Assembly (NCBI RefSeq): GCF_014647075.1
Contig: NZ_BMOM01000010.1
Span: 33,890 to 97,889 of the forward strand
Direction of reading: 5' to 3'
DNA: 64,000 nt
Origin: Deinococcus aerophilus
GTDB lineage: Bacteria; Deinococcota; Deinococci; Deinococcales; Deinococcaceae
Made by a program: the position numbers and the translations under genes. Below are positions 34,405 through 50,286 of this stretch, in pieces; the first letter of the stretch is position 1, and every line of letters begins with the position of its first letter. The notes under the pieces were generated by a model, which did no database searches, had not been told where the DNA came from, and saw only the letters and a list, made by a program, of their open reading frames with translations.

Positions 34405-36168
34405 TTACTTGATGAAGGTCAGCGCGACATTGCGCGAGCCGTAGTAAGCGTCCATCAGGTCGGCGGGGTACTCGCCGGCCAGGCGGTCATTGAAGGTGAC
34501 GTGGTAGTTGGTACCCACGAGGTACACCACGGGCTGCAGTTCGCCTTCAGTCTTCATCAGCTGGGCACCGATGGCCAGGCGCTTGGCGGTGTTCAGCTCG
34601 GCGTCACCCTGGTAGTACAGCTTGGTCATCAGCTGTTCCTGGCTGGTCAGGCACTTGCCGTCGCTGGGGTTGTTGTAGCTGTGCAGGTTGGTTCCGCACG
34701 GCACCACGTTCACGCCGAAGGGCCAGATGTTGGTGCCGCCGGACAGACCCAGCAGGATGGCGTCGAAGGGACGGTTCTCGCCCTTGGCGGTCAGCTGACC
34801 CACCAGCGCGTTGAAGTCGATGGGCGTGAAGTTCACCTTGACGCCAACCTTCTTGGCCTCGTCGGCGAAGATGCGGCCCAGCTGCTCACGGACATTGTTG
34901 CCGGCGTTGGTCGCAAGGTTGAATTCCAGCACCTTGCCGCTCTTGTCGGTCAGGTAGCCCTGGGCATTCTTCTTGGTGTAGCCCATCTGCGCGAGCAGCT
35001 TGCTTGCCTGTGCCAGATCGTACTTGTACTGGGGTGCGCCGGCGGCGATGCCCGCGTCGGTCTGGGCCTTAAAGATGGGGTAGGTGCTGAAGTACACTTC
35101 GCTGCCCAGGCCGCCCAGCGCGAGCTGAACCATGGCCTGACGGTTGGCGATGTGGCTCATGGCGCGGCGGAAGCGCACGTCACGGAACAGAGCCTGCTTG
35201 GCGGGGTCGCCGGCCTTGTTCCAGTTGAACACGATCCAGGAGGAGGTGGCGTTCGGGCTGACGTTGGCCTTGAGGACCGACTTCAGGTTGCCTGCGTCAA
35301 TGGCCTTCTTGATCTGGGCCAGATCGTCGGCCTTGCTCGCGCCGAAGGAGTCGATCTGTCCGGCAAGGTAGGCCGCCAGACCGGCGTTCAGATCCGACAC
35401 GATGCGGAAGGAGTACTTGTCCAGGTACGGCAGCGCGTTGCCCTTGCTGTCCTTGTTCCACTCGCCGAAGAACTTGTTGGCCTTGAAGACCGCACGCTCA
35501 CCGGCCTTGTAGCTCTCCATGGTCCACATGCCCGGCGAGACGATGTCGCTGGGGTCGGTGCCCAGGCCCCACATCTTCTTGACGGCTTCTGCGCCGCCCG
35601 CACGGTAAGCCTTGCCGAACACATGGTCGGGCCAGGGGGTGTAGCTCATGATGCTCAGGGCAGTCGAGCTCTGCGTGGGGAAGTCGAACTGCAGCGTCAT
35701 GTCGTTGAGCTTCTTGATCACGATCGGCTTGTCGTTGATGAAGAAGGAGTCGTAGCTGTTGCTGCCGACCTTGTCATCGGTGTGGATCTTCCAGGTGGTG
35801 ATCCAGTCGTCGGCGGTGATGGCCTGACCGTCACTGAACTTCATGCCGGGGCGGATCTTGACCACGAAGCGCTTGTTGTTGTTGCTGACCACGGCGGGGC
35901 CGTCGGCCATCTTGGGGATGAACTCGTTGTTGCGGGGGTCCTGCATGAACAGGCCCGCGCCCAGTTCCATGGTGCCGGGGATGCTGGTCGCCTCGGCGCT
36001 GGTGAACGGGTTCATGGTCTTGAAGTCCGAGAGGGTGTAGTTGCGGAACTCGCCGCCGCGCTTGTTGGCGGTGTTCTGGTCCGCGGTCCAGGCAGCAGGG
36101 TAGACGAAGGGGGCGGCCAGCGAGGTCGTCGCGGTCATGGCAAGGGCCAGGAACAGGGCTTTCTTCAT
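34405..36168 (-). CDS. oppA: Extracellular solute-binding protein, family 5 (peptide-binding OppA/DppA type)
   Basis: 587 residues. A Sec signal peptide (MKKALFLALAMTATTSLAA) lacks a lipobox cysteine, so the mature protein is soluble or held otherwise at the surface. The SBP_bac_5 fold is evident from NPFTSAEATSIPGTMELG, KIRPGMKFSDGQAITADDWI, FRDVRFRRAMSHIANRQAMV and the C-terminal segment. Ligand is presumed to be peptides. First gene of the operon, with a clear promoter and a roughly 130-nt leader. A GGAGGATTTACATG ribosome site is present. Confidence 0.92.
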   Translation of the reverse strand: MKKALFLALAMTATTSLAAPFVYPAAWTADQNTANKRGGEFRNYTLSDFKTMNPFTSAEATSIPGTMELGAGLFMQDPRNNEFIPKMADGPAVVSNNNKRFVVKIRPGMKFSDGQAITADDWITTWKIHTDDKVGSNSYDSFFINDKPIVIKKLNDMTLQFDFPTQSSTALSIMSYTPWPDHVFGKAYRAGGAEAVKKMWGLGTDPSDIVSPGMWTMESYKAGERAVFKANKFFGEWNKDSKGNALPYLDKYSFRIVSDLNAGLAAYLAGQIDSFGASKADDLAQIKKAIDAGNLKSVLKANVSPNATSSWIVFNWNKAGDPAKQALFRDVRFRRAMSHIANRQAMVQLALGGLGSEVYFSTYPIFKAQTDAGIAAGAPQYKYDLAQASKLLAQMGYTKKNAQGYLTDKSGKVLEFNLATNAGNNVREQLGRIFADEAKKVGVKVNFTPIDFNALVGQLTAKGENRPFDAILLGLSGGTNIWPFGVNVVPCGTNLHSYNNPSDGKCLTSQEQLMTKLYYQGDAELNTAKRLAIGAQLMKTEGELQPVVYLVGTNYHVTFNDRLAGEYPADLMDAYYGSRNVALTFIK

Positions 36169-36244
36169 GTAAATCCTCCAAGGATTGGGTCCGGAAGTGC
36201 TGGTCAGATGAGGAGAGCTTCAGAAAAAGGGTTATCTGAAACTG

Positions 36245-36277
36245 CAGACGCGCCGGCCTGAGCCGGAGGGGCGTCTG
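36245..36277 (-). other. Leader hairpin of the oppA mRNA
   Basis: CAGACGC (36245-36251) pairs with GCGTCTG (36271-36277), with inner CCGG repeats, in the 5' leader of the transporter mRNA. It may stabilise the transcript or control oppA translation; no known class recognised. Confidence 0.4.
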
Positions 36278-36304
36278 TGTGTTGTTGGGGTTGCCAGCGG
36301 GGTC

Positions 36305-36333
36305 AATATATGAATTGACCTACTCAGGGTCAA
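36305..36333 (-). promoter_or_regulatory. Promoter of the oligopeptide transporter operon
   Basis: On the minus strand, TTGACC (36333-36328), 17-bp spacer, TATATT (36310-36305). The -10 lies within a perfect inverted repeat, GGTCAAT (36301-36307) and ATTGACC (36314-36320), which could be an operator. Confidence 0.8.
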
Positions 36334-36429
36334 GTGCAGGCATGACGTTCTGCCTATATTTTTGGGTTAGTTCACATCCAGGGCTTACAATCGCCTTGCA
36401 ATTGCCAATCCTGCCTTTACAAATGAAAC

Positions 36430-36458
36430 CGGAGGCCGACCATCGTGGTCGACCTCCG
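36430..36458 (-). terminator. Terminator of the tRNA-Leu/secG transcript
   Basis: Inverted repeat 36430-36442 with 36446-36458 (12 of 13 bases pair, 3-nt loop), 30 bp after the secG stop, followed on the minus strand by GGTTTCATTT. Confidence 0.75.
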
Positions 36459-36487
36459 AGGGCTTAAAGACGTTTGGGCGGTTCAGC

Positions 36488-36712
36488 CTAGCGGGACACC
36501 AGACCAATCAGCAGGGCCAGCAGCATGAAGAAGCCACCCAGCACACTGGTGATGCGCACCAGACCACCCTCGACGCCGCGGCCGCCGAGCAGCGAACCGC
36601 CCGAGGCCATGCTTGCCGACAGGCCCGCCTGACGGGGCACCTGCAACAGCACGAAGAACACCAGCGCCACACAGATCAGCGCGAACAGCACCAGAAATAA
36701 AGTCAGAATCAT
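36488..36712 (-). CDS. secG: Preprotein translocase subunit SecG
   Basis: 74-residue membrane subunit of the SecYEG channel. Two helices (about 2-22 and 52-71) flank the family's polar loop, RQAGLSASMASGGSLLGGRG. The start is the ATG at 36712 with AAGAGG upstream; the longer open frame would run through the tRNA gene. It lies 15 bp after the tRNA-Leu CCA end and is evidently cotranscribed with it. Confidence 0.93.
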   Translation of the reverse strand: MILTLFLVLFALICVALVFFVLLQVPRQAGLSASMASGGSLLGGRGVEGGLVRITSVLGGFFMLLALLIGLVSR

Positions 36713-36727
36713 TGAAAACCTCTTGGG

Positions 36728-36809
<82 letters not shown>

Positions 36810-36841
36810 CTGAAGATTGCAGCCTTGCAGGCGCGCCCGGA

Positions 36842-36871
36842 ATGCTAGCGCGCGCAGGGAGCAGCGGTCAA
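36842..36871 (-). promoter_or_regulatory. Promoter of tRNA-Leu/secG
   Basis: On the minus strand, TTGACC (36871-36866), 18-bp spacer, TAGCAT (36847-36842), placing the start about 25 nt before the mature tRNA 5' end. Confidence 0.75.
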
Positions 36872-36951
36872 ATGCAGTCGGCCGGTGCGCTTGACCCAAT
36901 TGTCCACCCGGCACGCCGGAGCTGCGGCCCCCAGCCTCTAGACTGCGCCGC

Positions 36952-37752
36952 ATGTTGGGTCTGATCTGTGTTGACGTGGACGGAACGCTGGTGGGTACCG
37001 GCAATGTGGTGCGCCAGGACGTTTGGGACGCTCTGGCGCGGGCGCGGGCGCAGGGGGTCCGAATTGCCCTGTGCAGTGGTCGGCCCGCCTTCGGCAACGC
37101 GCTGGCGTATGCGCGGCGGCTGGACGCCGACGGCTGGCACGTCTTTCAGAACGGCGCGAGCATCGTGAACGTGCAGACCGGGGCCAGCCTCTCCGAAGCC
37201 TTGCCCGAAGACGCCCTGCCCCTGCTGCTGGACCGCGCCCGCAGCGAGGACCGTCTGCTGGAGGTCTACACCGATGGCGCCTACGGAGTGACCCGGCCCG
37301 GCGACCTGGCCGAGCGGCACGCTGCGCTGCTGGGTGTGCCCTATGAACCTCTGACCCCCGAGTCGCTGAGCGGCACGCGGGTGCGCGCACAGTGGGTGGT
37401 GCCCCGCGCCCAGGAAACGCTGGTCACGGCAGAGGCCCACCCGGGCCTCGACCTGCACCCGGCGGGCAGCCCCGCCATGCCCGACGCGATGTTTATCAGC
37501 GTGACGCGCTCGGGCGTGAGCAAGGGCAGCGCGGTGCGCCGGATCGCCGAGACCTACGGCCTGGATCTGGGTCAGGTGATGATGGTGGGCGACGGGGAAA
37601 ATGATGTCAGCGCCATGCGGGTGGTGGGGCACCCGGTGGCCATGGGCAACGCCGATCCACCGGCCCGCGCCGCCGCGCGCCACACCGTGGGTGATGTGGA
37701 CGCAGGCGGGCTGCGCGAGGCGGTCGAGCTGGCCCTCACGCTGAACGCGTAG
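36952..37752 (+). CDS. HAD-superfamily hydrolase, Cof-type phosphatase
   Basis: 266 residues of the HAD IIB (Cof) group. The nucleophile motif is VDVDGT (D8, D10), motif II LCSGRP, the cap domain lies between about residues 85 and 185, motif III includes [11 protein letters not shown], and motif IV is [13 protein letters not shown]. Usually dephosphorylates sugar phosphates or flavin/pyridoxal phosphates; the substrate cannot be inferred. TAGACT (36939-36944) sits 7 nt before the ATG without a Shine-Dalgarno site. Confidence 0.88.
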   Translation: MLGLICVDVDGTLVGTGNVVRQDVWDALARARAQGVRIALCSGRPAFGNALAYARRLDADGWHVFQNGASIVNVQTGASLSEALPEDALPLLLDRARSEDRLLEVYTDGAYGVTRPGDLAERHAALLGVPYEPLTPESLSGTRVRAQWVVPRAQETLVTAEAHPGLDLHPAGSPAMPDAMFISVTRSGVSKGSAVRRIAETYGLDLGQVMMVGDGENDVSAMRVVGHPVAMGNADPPARAAARHTVGDVDAGGLREAVELALTLNA

Positions 37753-37765
37753 GGACCATTCGCGC

Positions 37766-40036
<2,271 letters not shown>

Positions 40037-40108
40037 CGGTGCCAGCATAGCGCGTTACGCCTGGGACGTAATGTTGTGGAGCCGCCGGTGCCCCCGTGGG
40101 GCGAGGAC

Positions 40109-40813
40109 TCAGAAGCCGATCTGCGACTGCACTTCCTGGGTGGTGCGCCAGGTGGTGGGAGCATTCACATCCGTGGCATTGGTCAATGAACCGTCCGCGC
40201 TGAGCTGTCCGATCACGTTGCTGCGGGCATTGATAACCAGATCGGCGACGTTCCAGCCGGTCTTGGTGTTGAGGGCCACCACCACCGGCACGCGGTCAAT
40301 CTGCTGAACCCCCAACGCCTTGGCGCAGTCCAGGGTGCCGCGCAGCTGGGTGGGGCGGTCGCTGTACAGCCACACCCGCACGGTCACACGGCGGCTCAGG
40401 GCGTTGGGCTTGCTGCCGGTCGCGGCCCGGACCTGGGTCCGTTTGCCTGAAGGAAAGGCCACGGTGTTCAGGGTCGCCGTTACAAAGCCGCGGGCCTGCG
40501 CGGCGCTGCTGTCCAAGCGGCCATCACACCCCAGCCGGGCCAGGGCCCCCAGGTCCGCCGCCCCGATGGTCAGGCCCGCCAGGGCAGATTCGGGCGGCAG
40601 CGTCAGGGTAAAGCGGCCGTCCGTTCCGATGGTGGCCGTCGCCGCCGGCAGTTCCGCCACCGAGAGGGCCCCCTCGCCGGTCCACCCGGACACCTGACCC
40701 ACGATGCGCTCGGTGGTCGGCTGGTCGGAGGCCTGGGGGGTGGCAACGCCGCCGCAGGCGGCCAGGGCAAGGGGCAGGCTGAGGGCAGCCATCCATCGGG
40801 TCACGGACTTCAC
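40109..40813 (-). CDS. Lipoprotein of unknown function
   Basis: 234 residues with a lipoprotein signal: basic MKSVTRWM, hydrophobic stretch and lipobox LAAC with acceptor C20. The mature part is a beta-rich domain with two cysteines (RLGCDGR, TLDCAKA). I recognise no family. GTG start at 40813, with TAGCCT (40820-40825) 6 nt upstream and no ribosome site: predicted leaderless. Confidence 0.7.
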   Translation of the reverse strand: MKSVTRWMAALSLPLALAACGGVATPQASDQPTTERIVGQVSGWTGEGALSVAELPAATATIGTDGRFTLTLPPESALAGLTIGAADLGALARLGCDGRLDSSAAQARGFVTATLNTVAFPSGKRTQVRAATGSKPNALSRRVTVRVWLYSDRPTQLRGTLDCAKALGVQQIDRVPVVVALNTKTGWNVADLVINARSNVIGQLSADGSLTNATDVNAPTTWRTTQEVQSQIGF

Positions 40814-40904
40814 GGACCCAGGCTAACGGCGCACTCTGAACAATTTATGACGGGGAGGTCGGGGACCGGTCCGCACCCGTGTCCTCCCGCCCCGGTCGGT
40901 TGGC

Positions 40905-41744
40905 CTACAGCGGCTCCAGGGTCACGCCGGTGGTCCCCGGACCGGTGTGGGTGCCCACCACCGCGCCGATGCCGTGGTTGCCCATGTCCCGGAACTCCAC
41001 CCCGGCCAGCCCGGCGCGAACTTCCTCTACATAGGCCTCGCCGCCCACAGTGGACAGGAAGGCCACCCGCGCCCCGCCGTGCGAGGTCACGTATTTGCGG
41101 GTGTGGTCCACGATGTCCTGCATGGCCTTTTTGTGGCCGCGCACCCGCCCGCCGGAATCGACACGGCCATTCTTGACCACCAGGATTGGCTTGATGCTCA
41201 GCAGACCGCCCAGCAGCGCCTGCGCCCCGCCGATGCGCCCGTTGATCCTCAGGAATTCCAGGGTGTCCACCGTAAACCGGATGTCGGCCTGCTTGCCGAC
41301 CTGCTCCAGTTCGGCCACGATTTCCGGAACGGACCGGCCTGCCCGGCGCAGCTCGTCGGCGCGCAGCACGCGCATGCCCAGGCCCATGCTCACCGAGCCG
41401 GTGTCCAGCACCGTCACGCGGTCTCCGAAATCCTGTGCGGCGAGGCGGGCGCTGCCCACCGTGCCCGACAACTGCCCGCTGATGTGAATGCTCAGCACCT
41501 GATCTGCCGTTTCCAGCGCCCGGGTGTAAACCTCAGCAAACTCGGCGGGGCTGGGCTGGGAGGTGCTGGGCGTCTTCTTGCCGGCCTTGAGGCCCGCAAA
41601 CAGCTCAGAGGGCGTCAGGTCAATGCCGTCCTTGTGCATCTTGCCGTCGAACAGCACGTACAGCGGAACGCTGACAATATCGTGCTGGGCACACAGCTCT
41701 GGATTGAGGTCACTCGTGGAATCGGTGACGAGGGCGATGGTCAT
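40905..41744 (-). CDS. DegV family fatty-acid-binding protein
   Basis: 279 residues. [11 protein letters not shown] at the N-terminus and the [28 protein letters not shown] and [23 protein letters not shown] segments are those of DegV/FakB proteins, which hold a fatty acid for phosphorylation by FakA kinase. No fakA is adjacent. TAAGAT (41751-41756) lies 6 nt before the ATG with no Shine-Dalgarno sequence. Confidence 0.9.
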   Translation of the reverse strand: MTIALVTDSTSDLNPELCAQHDIVSVPLYVLFDGKMHKDGIDLTPSELFAGLKAGKKTPSTSQPSPAEFAEVYTRALETADQVLSIHISGQLSGTVGSARLAAQDFGDRVTVLDTGSVSMGLGMRVLRADELRRAGRSVPEIVAELEQVGKQADIRFTVDTLEFLRINGRIGGAQALLGGLLSIKPILVVKNGRVDSGGRVRGHKKAMQDIVDHTRKYVTSHGGARVAFLSTVGGEAYVEEVRAGLAGVEFRDMGNHGIGAVVGTHTGPGTTGVTLEPL

Positions 41745-41815
41745 GACCTGATCTTACTGTGACCCGGCCAACCATCCGCCGCGTCAAGGGAGGGCGAGAA
41801 GAGAGGGAGGAGCAG

Positions 41816-41850
41816 AAAAGAGGACGCCGCCCACGACAGGCAGCGTCCTC
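41816..41850 (-). terminator. Intrinsic terminator after the Fe-S oxidoreductase
   Basis: GAGGACGC (41820-41827) pairs with GCGTCCTC (41843-41850), followed on the minus strand by TTTTCT. Confidence 0.75.
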
Positions 41851-41865
41851 ACAGTCCCTCTGGAC

Positions 41866-44997
<3,132 letters not shown>

Positions 44998-45319
44998 GAA
45001 ACCTCCGGTGGAATGGGGATGTGGGTCAGGCTCAGGGCCGGGTCATTCGCTGGAACCGTGGACTGTCCGTAAATTTATACTGGGTCCAAGTATAACGGGG
45101 TCGGTCTGGCAGGGGCAGAGTGCGGGCTTGAGCGTCCAGCAGGAAAGAGAAGTCGTCCCAGCATACCCCCCCGCTTCCTGACGGCATCTGGATGTCTTTC
45201 CTGAATACCTTTGTGGGCGCGGTCCGCACGGTAGCCTCTGAAGCCCGGCCTGTCACCACCCTGCCCCGGCCTCCGCGCCACGGCCCAGAGTGTTCCCATC
45301 ATTCCAAAGGAGTTTCGCC
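44998..45319. other. Divergent intergenic region with a 21-bp palindrome
   Basis: About 320 bp without a gene between the Fe-S oxidoreductase and the MoxR-type gene. It contains a perfect inverted repeat, TTATACT (45075-45081) and AGTATAA (45089-45095) with a 7-bp centre, in which each arm contains a TATACT -10-like hexamer pointing in opposite directions. No good -35 boxes at normal spacing. The rest shows nothing I recognise. Confidence 0.55.
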
Positions 45320-46345
<1,026 letters not shown>

Positions 46346-46406
46346 CCGGCGCGGGTGGGCGGGGCCAGGCCCGGAACACCGTCCAGGCCCCCGCCGCTCC
46401 AGGAGC

Positions 46407-47531
46407 ATGATGCCGCCCGACTTCCAGCACCTGATCTCCGGTTCACGGCTGCGGATTCGTGGCAAGTCGGCATTCTTTGCCACGCTGCTGCTGCACGCCG
46501 AGTTCGTGCCCTCCAGAGAGGTGGCGGCCGCCGGCACCGATGGCGAGCGGGTCTACGTGAACCCGGAGGTCGCGGCCTCGCTGCCCTCCGACGTGCTGGA
46601 CGGCCTGCTGCTGCATGAAGTGCTGCACGCGGCCCTGTCGCATGTCGAGCGGCGCGGCCCACGCGAGAAGAAACGCTGGAACCAGTCGGCCGACCTGATC
46701 GTGAACGGCATGGTGGACGCCGCGGGGCTGCCCACCCCCCCGAGTTCGCGGCGCGACGGCCATCTGGAAAAGCTGAGCGTGGAGGAGGTCTACACCGCCC
46801 TGCTCGCCGAGGGAGAGAGCGAGGAAGACCAGGGGGACGGCAGTGACGACCTGCTCGACGGCCCCCCCAGCGACGTGCCCCCCCGGAACGGCAAGAACGC
46901 CTCCTCACCGGCGCGGCAGTGGCAGCAGGCCATGGCCAAGGCCCGCAGCATGGACGCCCTGAGCGGCGGGCAGGGCGACGATCCGCTGGGCGCCCACCGC
47001 GAGCTGGCCCGCCTTGCTCCGGCCCGGCTGGACTGGCGGGCGCACCTGTGGCGGTTCCTGGCCCGCACGCCGGTGGACTTCGGAGGCTTTGACCGCCGGT
47101 TCGTGGGGCGCGGGCTGTACCTGGAAGCCCTGGACGACGAGAGCCTGAGCGCCCTGATCGCGGTGGACACCTCCGGCAGCGTGAACGACGAGGCGGTGCG
47201 GGCGCTGGTCGGCGAGGTCCAGGGCGTGCTCGGCGCGTACCCGCACGTCCGGGCCACCCTGTACTACGCCGACACCGAAGCCTACGGTCCGTACGAGCTG
47301 ACCCCCGGCAGCGCCATTCCCGCGCCGCAGGGGGGCGGCGGCACCGACTTCCGCCCGGTCTTCAGGCTACTGGACGACCACACACCGGACGTGCTGATCT
47401 ACCTCACCGACGGCTATGGCGACTTCCCGGAGACCGCGCCGCAGATGCCGACGCTGTGGGTGGTTCCGCCCGGCGGCCTGGAAGACGAGGGGTTTCCGTT
47501 TGGCGATGTTCTGCGGCTGGAGGAGGGCTGA
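46407..47531 (+). CDS. HExxH metallopeptidase-like/VWA protein (DUF2201 type), partner of the MoxR ATPase
   Basis: 374 residues. The N-terminal domain has the zinc-protease-like helix LLHEVLHAALSH (H70, E71, H74, H79), followed by an Asp/Glu-rich linker (about 130-165) and a C-terminal VWA-like domain whose MIDAS reads AVDTSGSVND with later GGGGTDFRP and YLTDGYGDFP. Such proteins accompany MoxR ATPases. Whether it cleaves peptides is unknown. ATG at 46407 or 46410; AGGAG (46401-46405) favours the second by spacing. Overlaps nudC by one base. Confidence 0.85.
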   Translation: MMPPDFQHLISGSRLRIRGKSAFFATLLLHAEFVPSREVAAAGTDGERVYVNPEVAASLPSDVLDGLLLHEVLHAALSHVERRGPREKKRWNQSADLIVNGMVDAAGLPTPPSSRRDGHLEKLSVEEVYTALLAEGESEEDQGDGSDDLLDGPPSDVPPRNGKNASSPARQWQQAMAKARSMDALSGGQGDDPLGAHRELARLAPARLDWRAHLWRFLARTPVDFGGFDRRFVGRGLYLEALDDESLSALIAVDTSGSVNDEAVRALVGEVQGVLGAYPHVRATLYYADTEAYGPYELTPGSAIPAPQGGGGTDFRPVFRLLDDHTPDVLIYLTDGYGDFPETAPQMPTLWVVPPGGLEDEGFPFGDVLRLEEG

Positions 47532-48364
47532 TGGTCTTTCGCCCCCCGCGCTTCGAGCTTCTTTCCGGCGTTCCGCACGGCGAGGCCACGTGGTTCATTT
47601 TCCAGAAGAGCCGACTGCTGCTCCGCGAGGACGACACGCTGCCGGCGGGTCCGGCGACCGCTCTGGAGCTGGAACTGGTCAATTCGCTGGGCCGCCTGGA
47701 CGGGCAGCCCTACGCCGCCGCTCAGCTGCGGGGGGAGGTTCCTCCCGGATACACCCTCTCGCCGCTGCGGGCGCTGGCGGTCCGCCTGAGTGAAGACCTG
47801 TTCGGGCTGGCCGGATTTGCCGCGCAGGTGGTGGACTTTGACCGCACACACGGGTTCTGTGGCTTCTGCGCCACGCCCTTGGCTTTTACCGGCCACGAGT
47901 ATGCCAAGACCTGCCCGCGCTGCAGCCTGACGGTCTACCCGCGGGTGGCTCCGGTGGCGATGGTGCTGATTTGGCGCGGCGTGGGCGCGGAGACCAAGCT
48001 GCTGCTCGCGCGCGGACCGCAGTTTCCTCCCGGCATGTATTCCGCGCTGGCCGGCTTCGTGCAGCCCTCCGAAACGCTGGAGCAGGCCGCCGCCCGCGAG
48101 GTGCTGGAGGAGGTCGGGGTGCGCCTCCGGGACCTGAAGTACGTGCTCAGCCAGCCGTGGCCGTTTCCGCACTCGCTGATGATCGGCTTCGAGGCCGAGG
48201 CGGACGGCGGTGAGATCACCCCGCAGCCCGGCGAGATCGAGGACGCCCGCTGGTTTTCCGTCTCGGCGCTGCCCGCGCTGCCGCCGCGCTTCAGCATCGC
48301 GCGGCAGCTGATTGACCGGGCCGTGGCCGGGGCACGGGTTCGCGCCGACCTTCCGGCCGGCTGA
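47531..48364 (+). CDS. nudC: NAD(+) diphosphatase / NAD-cap RNA decapping enzyme NudC
   Basis: 277 residues. Zinc-ribbon cysteines FCGFC and CPRC, Nudix box GFVQPSETLEQAAAREVLEEVGV, and the NudC-specific SQPWPFPHSLM just after it. Hydrolyses NADH and removes NAD caps from RNA 5' ends in known family members. The ATG overlaps the upstream stop (TGATG), so the gene is coupled to the VWA gene. Confidence 0.93.
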   Translation: MVFRPPRFELLSGVPHGEATWFIFQKSRLLLREDDTLPAGPATALELELVNSLGRLDGQPYAAAQLRGEVPPGYTLSPLRALAVRLSEDLFGLAGFAAQVVDFDRTHGFCGFCATPLAFTGHEYAKTCPRCSLTVYPRVAPVAMVLIWRGVGAETKLLLARGPQFPPGMYSALAGFVQPSETLEQAAAREVLEEVGVRLRDLKYVLSQPWPFPHSLMIGFEAEADGGEITPQPGEIEDARWFSVSALPALPPRFSIARQLIDRAVAGARVRADLPAG

Positions 48365-48395
48365 TTCCGCAGCCGGATCTGCAATATTGACCGCC

Positions 48396-49796
48396 ATGTC
48401 CTTTTCCGAACTCGATCCACGCACCCTGACCACCCTGGGCGTGGAGGGCGCACTGGAGGCGGCGGGGCACCCACGCGCCCCGGCCGCCACGCTCTCGGGG
48501 CTGAGCGCCCACCCGGACGCGCGGGTGCGTGCCCAGGTGGCGCGGCACCCCAATGCGCCGCTGGAGGTGCTGGGTCAGCTTGCGGCGGCCTACCCGCAGG
48601 AGGTGCTGGACAATCCGGGATTGCCACTGATCCGGCTGGCACGTCCGGGGCTGCTGGGCACCTTTCCGGGCGAGGGGGTCGTGGCCCTGCTGTCCCTGCC
48701 CAGCGTGCCCGACTGGGTGCTGGAGGGCACGCTGCGGCATGAGGACTTCACCGTGCGCACGGCGCTGGCCTCGCGCCCGGGACTGAGCGAGGCCCGCGTG
48801 CAGGCGCTGGCACAGGACGCGGGCTGGCAGATCCGGGAAGCGGTGGCCCGCAGGCCCGACCTCTCGCCGGCGCTGATCCGTCAGCTGGCCTCCGACGATG
48901 ATTACGACGTGCGCAAGGCGGTGGCAGGCCGCGCCGACCTGCCCGGCGACGTGCTGCGGACGCTGGTTCAGGACGCCCACGGTCTGGTGCGCGCCAGCGC
49001 GGCCCGCCGCCTGGACCTGCCCCTGGACTGCATGCTGACCCTGGCCGCCGACACGGACACCGATGTGCTCGCCACCCTGGCCCGCCGGGTGGACCTGCCG
49101 CGCAATGTGCGCGAGTGGCTGGCGGCCAGCGATGAGCCGCTGGTGCGCGCCTCGGCGCTGCAGGCCTGGAGCGTGCCCGCCGCGTGGCTGGACCGCGCCG
49201 AGCACGACGCCGACCCGGACGTGCGCGCCGCCCTGGCCCGCCGCCCGGACACCACCCCGGCTGTGCTTGAACGGCTCGCAGGCGACGAGGCCGAGTTGGT
49301 GCGCCGCGCCGTGCTGGAACGCGACGACCTGCCCGAAGGAGCGGTGCTGGCCCTGGCCCGCGCCCCGGAAGCGGACATCCGCCTGCATGTGGCGAGCGCC
49401 GACGGGCTGCCCGGCAGTGCGCTGGACGCCCTGCTGACCGACGCCGATCCGACCATTCGCACCATTCTGGCAGTGCGGCCCGATCTGGGCGAGCTGCGCC
49501 TGGCACGGCTGGCTGAAGACGAACACCCGGAGGTCAGGCGGGCGGTGGCCTACGCCGCCGCGCCGGGGACACAGACGCTGGCCGCGCTGGCCGGGGACCC
49601 CAACATGGGCGTGCGCCGCGCCGCCGCCGCCCACGTGACGCTGCCCGCCGACCTGCTGCCCTCCCTGGCCGCCGACCCAGATGCCGGGGTGCGGCTGGCG
49701 GTGGCTGGCCGGGCCGACCTCTCCCCCGCCCTGCGCGAACTTCTGCAGGCCGACGCCGACCCCAGCGTGCGGGCCGAGGCGCAGCTCCAGTCATGA
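48396..49796 (+). CDS. Leucine-rich-variant (LRV) repeat protein
   Basis: 466 residues made almost entirely of helical repeats of about 22-24 residues with a V-R-x-A-V-A-x-R-P-D-L-P-x-x-x-L-x-x-L-A-x-D pattern, some 15 copies, forming a predicted right-handed solenoid for protein binding. It shares an N-terminal block (ARHPNAPLEVLGQLAAAYP, VLDNPGLPLIRLA) with the protein at 61049-61663, so the two are paralogues. No signal peptide. Ends in an ATGA overlap with the following Nudix gene. Partner unknown. Confidence 0.82.
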   Translation: MSFSELDPRTLTTLGVEGALEAAGHPRAPAATLSGLSAHPDARVRAQVARHPNAPLEVLGQLAAAYPQEVLDNPGLPLIRLARPGLLGTFPGEGVVALLSLPSVPDWVLEGTLRHEDFTVRTALASRPGLSEARVQALAQDAGWQIREAVARRPDLSPALIRQLASDDDYDVRKAVAGRADLPGDVLRTLVQDAHGLVRASAARRLDLPLDCMLTLAADTDTDVLATLARRVDLPRNVREWLAASDEPLVRASALQAWSVPAAWLDRAEHDADPDVRAALARRPDTTPAVLERLAGDEAELVRRAVLERDDLPEGAVLALARAPEADIRLHVASADGLPGSALDALLTDADPTIRTILAVRPDLGELRLARLAEDEHPEVRRAVAYAAAPGTQTLAALAGDPNMGVRRAAAAHVTLPADLLPSLAADPDAGVRLAVAGRADLSPALRELLQADADPSVRAEAQLQS

Positions 49797-50263
49797 CCGA
49801 CATCCGCCTGCCTCTGGGAGGGCTGAAGTTCAGCGTGCGCGTGGCGATCCTGTGCGTGCGCAATGGCAAGGTGCTGGTGAATACGGGGGTTGGAGACCGT
49901 GGCCCCGGCTTCTGGTTCCTGCCCGGCGGCGCACTCGCCACGGGCGAGGACGCGCAGAGCTGCGCCCAGCGGGAATGGACCGAGGAAACCGGCACGCTGC
50001 CGGGGCCGTTGCATCTGGCGGGCATTGTGGAGCCCTTCTTCGGCCCGCCGCACAGACGGCAGCACGAACTCGGCTTTTACTTCCGCATGGACGCTCCACC
50101 CGAACTGCCCGATGAACCGTTCACTGTGTTGGACGACGCTGATACGCTCTGCGAGTGGATTCCGATGGACGAGATCGAGTCCAGGCCGGTCTATCCGCTG
50201 ATCATCCGCGGGTTGCTGGAGGCGGACGACGCAACGGTACGGCACATCGTGAACCGGGAATGA
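49793..50263 (+). CDS. Nudix hydrolase
   Basis: 156 residues with a full Nudix box G-x5-E-x7-REWTEETGT (residues about 43-65, in GGALATGEDAQSCAQREW) and an N-terminal RVAILCVRNGKVLV strand. Likely hydrolyses a nucleoside diphosphate derivative; the substrate is not evident. Start overlaps the LRV gene stop, the end of a run of coupled + strand genes starting with the MoxR ATPase. Confidence 0.88.
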   Translation: MTDIRLPLGGLKFSVRVAILCVRNGKVLVNTGVGDRGPGFWFLPGGALATGEDAQSCAQREWTEETGTLPGPLHLAGIVEPFFGPPHRRQHELGFYFRMDAPPELPDEPFTVLDDADTLCEWIPMDEIESRPVYPLIIRGLLEADDATVRHIVNRE

Positions 50264-50286
50264 TTCGTTCGGTTCTTCGGGCGTGA

